A stretch of DNA of 64,000 nt from Neptunomonas qingdaonensis (GTDB taxonomy: Bacteria > Pseudomonadota > Gammaproteobacteria > Pseudomonadales > Balneatricaceae), in NCBI RefSeq assembly GCF_900113275.1, contig NZ_FOOU01000001.1, positions 558,001-622,000 of the forward strand. Reading direction: 5' to 3'. This document shows positions 62,664-64,000 of this stretch, piece by piece; the stretch's first letter is position 1, and each line of letters opens with the position of its first letter. The notes below the pieces were generated by a model. The model was not told the origin of the DNA. It searched no databases and saw only the letters and a list, made by a program, of their open reading frames with translations. The position numbers were made by a program, and so were the translations under genes.

Positions 62664-64000
62664 ATGCGGCGTTGGCTGAAGTGGTTATTAATACCGTTGA
62701 TTCTCATACTGCTCGTGGTGGGCGTACAAGGGTATTATTGGTATCAAGTGAAGTCTGATATTGATAGTTTGATAGCATCAGTCAGGCCTTTTGCGAAGGT
62801 TGAATATGGTGATATTTCGGCTTCTTTTTTGGGGCAGGTTTCGCTTGATGAAATCACTATTCAGCCGCACGACGCTAAAGATAAAATTTTTATCCAACAG
62901 GCGTTGCTGGCATCCACCTCGCGGGCTTTTTTTCTGACTGCGCATGAACAGCTACGTACGGGTGTACTGGATGACCCTGTCTCTTTGAGCCTGCTGGGGC
63001 TGAGTTATGATATTAATGCTGACTATGCAGAAAATCTTCTATTGTTCTCCAGTGATCCGCAAAAAAAATCATTAGATACACTGCTCTGCGGTGAAAGCCG
63101 TGTTATTGATCAGGCCGCGATGCAGGCAATGGGTTATCGTTACTTGCAGGGTGATCTGAATCTGCGCTTGGAGTCTTCTGCAAACAAAAAGCTAATGAAA
63201 GTTCGTCTCGGAGCTGAGTTAGCTCAGTTTATGAAAGGTGAGCTGAATTTGTGGTTGGCTTTGCATCAAGGTGGGACGCTAAGGCGAGAGGGTCTGGCTA
63301 AAACGGCGATTCAGATGTTGGGTATGACCGTTAGTGACCTGGGATATAACAAACGCTGGAAAACTTTTTGTGCTCAGCAGGAAGGTGTTTTGGCGACAGA
63401 TTATCTGAATCGTTACCGATCCGCATTGGTGGAAAATCTAGGGGGTGGCAGTGCCGAGTATCGCGGCGCTCGTCTGTTCGATGCGCTTGCCAGTGCGCGC
63501 AGTGAGGGGGCGCTTATTGCAGCACGCTGGGAGCCTGCGATTCCGTTAGAGATACAGACATTGGCGAGCCCGAAAAGCGGTGATGCTCTGTTTTCCAGTG
63601 CCGAATTTGCATTGCAGGTCAATGGCAAGGTGCTAGAACTTCTTGATCAGGAATGGGAAGTGATGCATGACTTGTTTGGTGGGGATCTGCGTCGCGCCGC
63701 TTTGGCCGTGGTTGAGAGTAAGGATATGGGTGCTCAGCCAGTAGTGTTGCAAGATGGAACGGCGATGAAGGAGATATTTCCTGGCGTGATGCCAATACGG
63801 CCGCCAGAAGTGAAAAAAGCATTTTTGGAAACACCGGTTACTGATCTGGGTAGCTATGTGGGTAGCGCTGTTAAGTTAAGAACCTTTTTTGGTCGCGATA
63901 TGGAAGGGGTGCTGGTGGATGTGACAGCGGGTGCAATCAGTATCCGCCATCAGGTTGAGCAGGGACGGGCCACCTTTCCTGTCGCTAAAGATAAAATTGC
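62664..64000 (+). CDS. Membrane-anchored hypothetical protein, 5' part (cut by right edge)
   Basis: The ATG at 62664 follows GAGG at a good distance and opens a frame that stays open to the window end (445 codons shown). It starts MRRWLKWLLIPLILILLVVG, a signal anchor, followed by a large region expected outside the inner membrane: VEYGDISASFLGQVSLDEIT, SLSLLGLSYDINADYAENLL and a central RSALVENLGGGSAEYRGARL. The opening resembles AsmA/DUF945-like envelope proteins only loosely. No family assigned with confidence. It is separated from rplS by a terminator. Confidence 0.75.
   Translation, partial: MRRWLKWLLIPLILILLVVGVQGYYWYQVKSDIDSLIASVRPFAKVEYGDISASFLGQVSLDEITIQPHDAKDKIFIQQALLASTSRAFFLTAHEQLRTGVLDDPVSLSLLGLSYDINADYAENLLLFSSDPQKKSLDTLLCGESRVIDQAAMQAMGYRYLQGDLNLRLESSANKKLMKVRLGAELAQFMKGELNLWLALHQGGTLRREGLAKTAIQMLGMTVSDLGYNKRWKTFCAQQEGVLATDYLNRYRSALVENLGGGSAEYRGARLFDALASARSEGALIAARWEPAIPLEIQTLASPKSGDALFSSAEFALQVNGKVLELLDQEWEVMHDLFGGDLRRAALAVVESKDMGAQPVVLQDGTAMKEIFPGVMPIRPPEVKKAFLETPVTDLGSYVGSAVKLRTFFGRDMEGVLVDVTAGAISIRHQVEQGRATFPVAKDKI

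Overview
The window looks like chromosomal DNA of a marine, PHA-accumulating gammaproteobacterium, probably of the Oceanospirillales type. This is inferred from gene content (phasins, sodium-dependent transporters, gammaproteobacterial grpE-dnaK-dnaJ-dapB and ffh-rpsP-rimM-trmD-rplS blocks, ssrA-smpB, fur-recN) and not from any phylogenetic calculation. I saw no rRNA, tRNA, CRISPR array, transposase or integrase.

Layout. 1-2.0 kb: 3' end of ureG and a HerA-like ATPase (yjgR type). 2.1-3.1 kb: a metallo-beta-lactamase-fold gene broken by a frameshift. 3.2-6.9 kb (minus strand): molybdate ABC operon modABC with a queuosine-mannosyltransferase-like glycosyltransferase overlapping its end. 7.0-8.6 kb: three tandem phasin cassettes, each with its own promoter, paired palindromic operators and terminator. 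8.65-12.4 kb: a diguanylate cyclase with a 9-bp microsatellite at its 3' end, a GST and a DUF1223 protein. 12.7-17.0 kb: a candidate peptide synthesis/processing cluster (M42-like aminopeptidase, RLAN/RimK ATP-grasp ligase, MgtC-like protein, convergent GNAT-C39 peptidase fusion). 17.1-24 kb: dienelactone hydrolase, sorbosone dehydrogenase-like protein and a polyamine-type ABC operon. 24.5-27.5 kb: an orphan fimbrial usher behind a tiny secreted ORF. 28.0-29.8 kb: a 7TM diguanylate cyclase. 29.8-33.4 kb: accessory segment of unrecognised genes, two small ORFs and a YefM-YoeB toxin-antitoxin pair.

From 33.7 kb the window is mostly housekeeping: tmRNA (tag ANDDNYALAA) and smpB, an NSS sodium symporter, ratA-rnfH, bamE, fur, recN, grpE-dnaK-dnaJ with heat-shock-type promoters, cysE, dapB and small conserved proteins. 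At 47.1-54.6 kb lies a complete-looking bacterial A/V-type ATPase operon (B-D-I-K-E-DUF2764-A), unusual for this group; its K subunit keeps the residues used to bind Na+ in the Enterococcus enzyme. After a DMT exporter, a NUDIX hydrolase, DUF1289, a CorC-like transporter and ypjD, the window ends with ffh, rpsP-rimM-trmD-rplS and a membrane-anchored protein cut by the right edge.

Most worth following up: the RLAN ATP-grasp/peptidase cluster, the paired-operator phasin triplication, the permuted V-type ATPase operon, the gene at 32.1-32.8 kb interrupted by an in-frame TAG, and the frameshifted MBL gene whose zinc motif is also degenerate.
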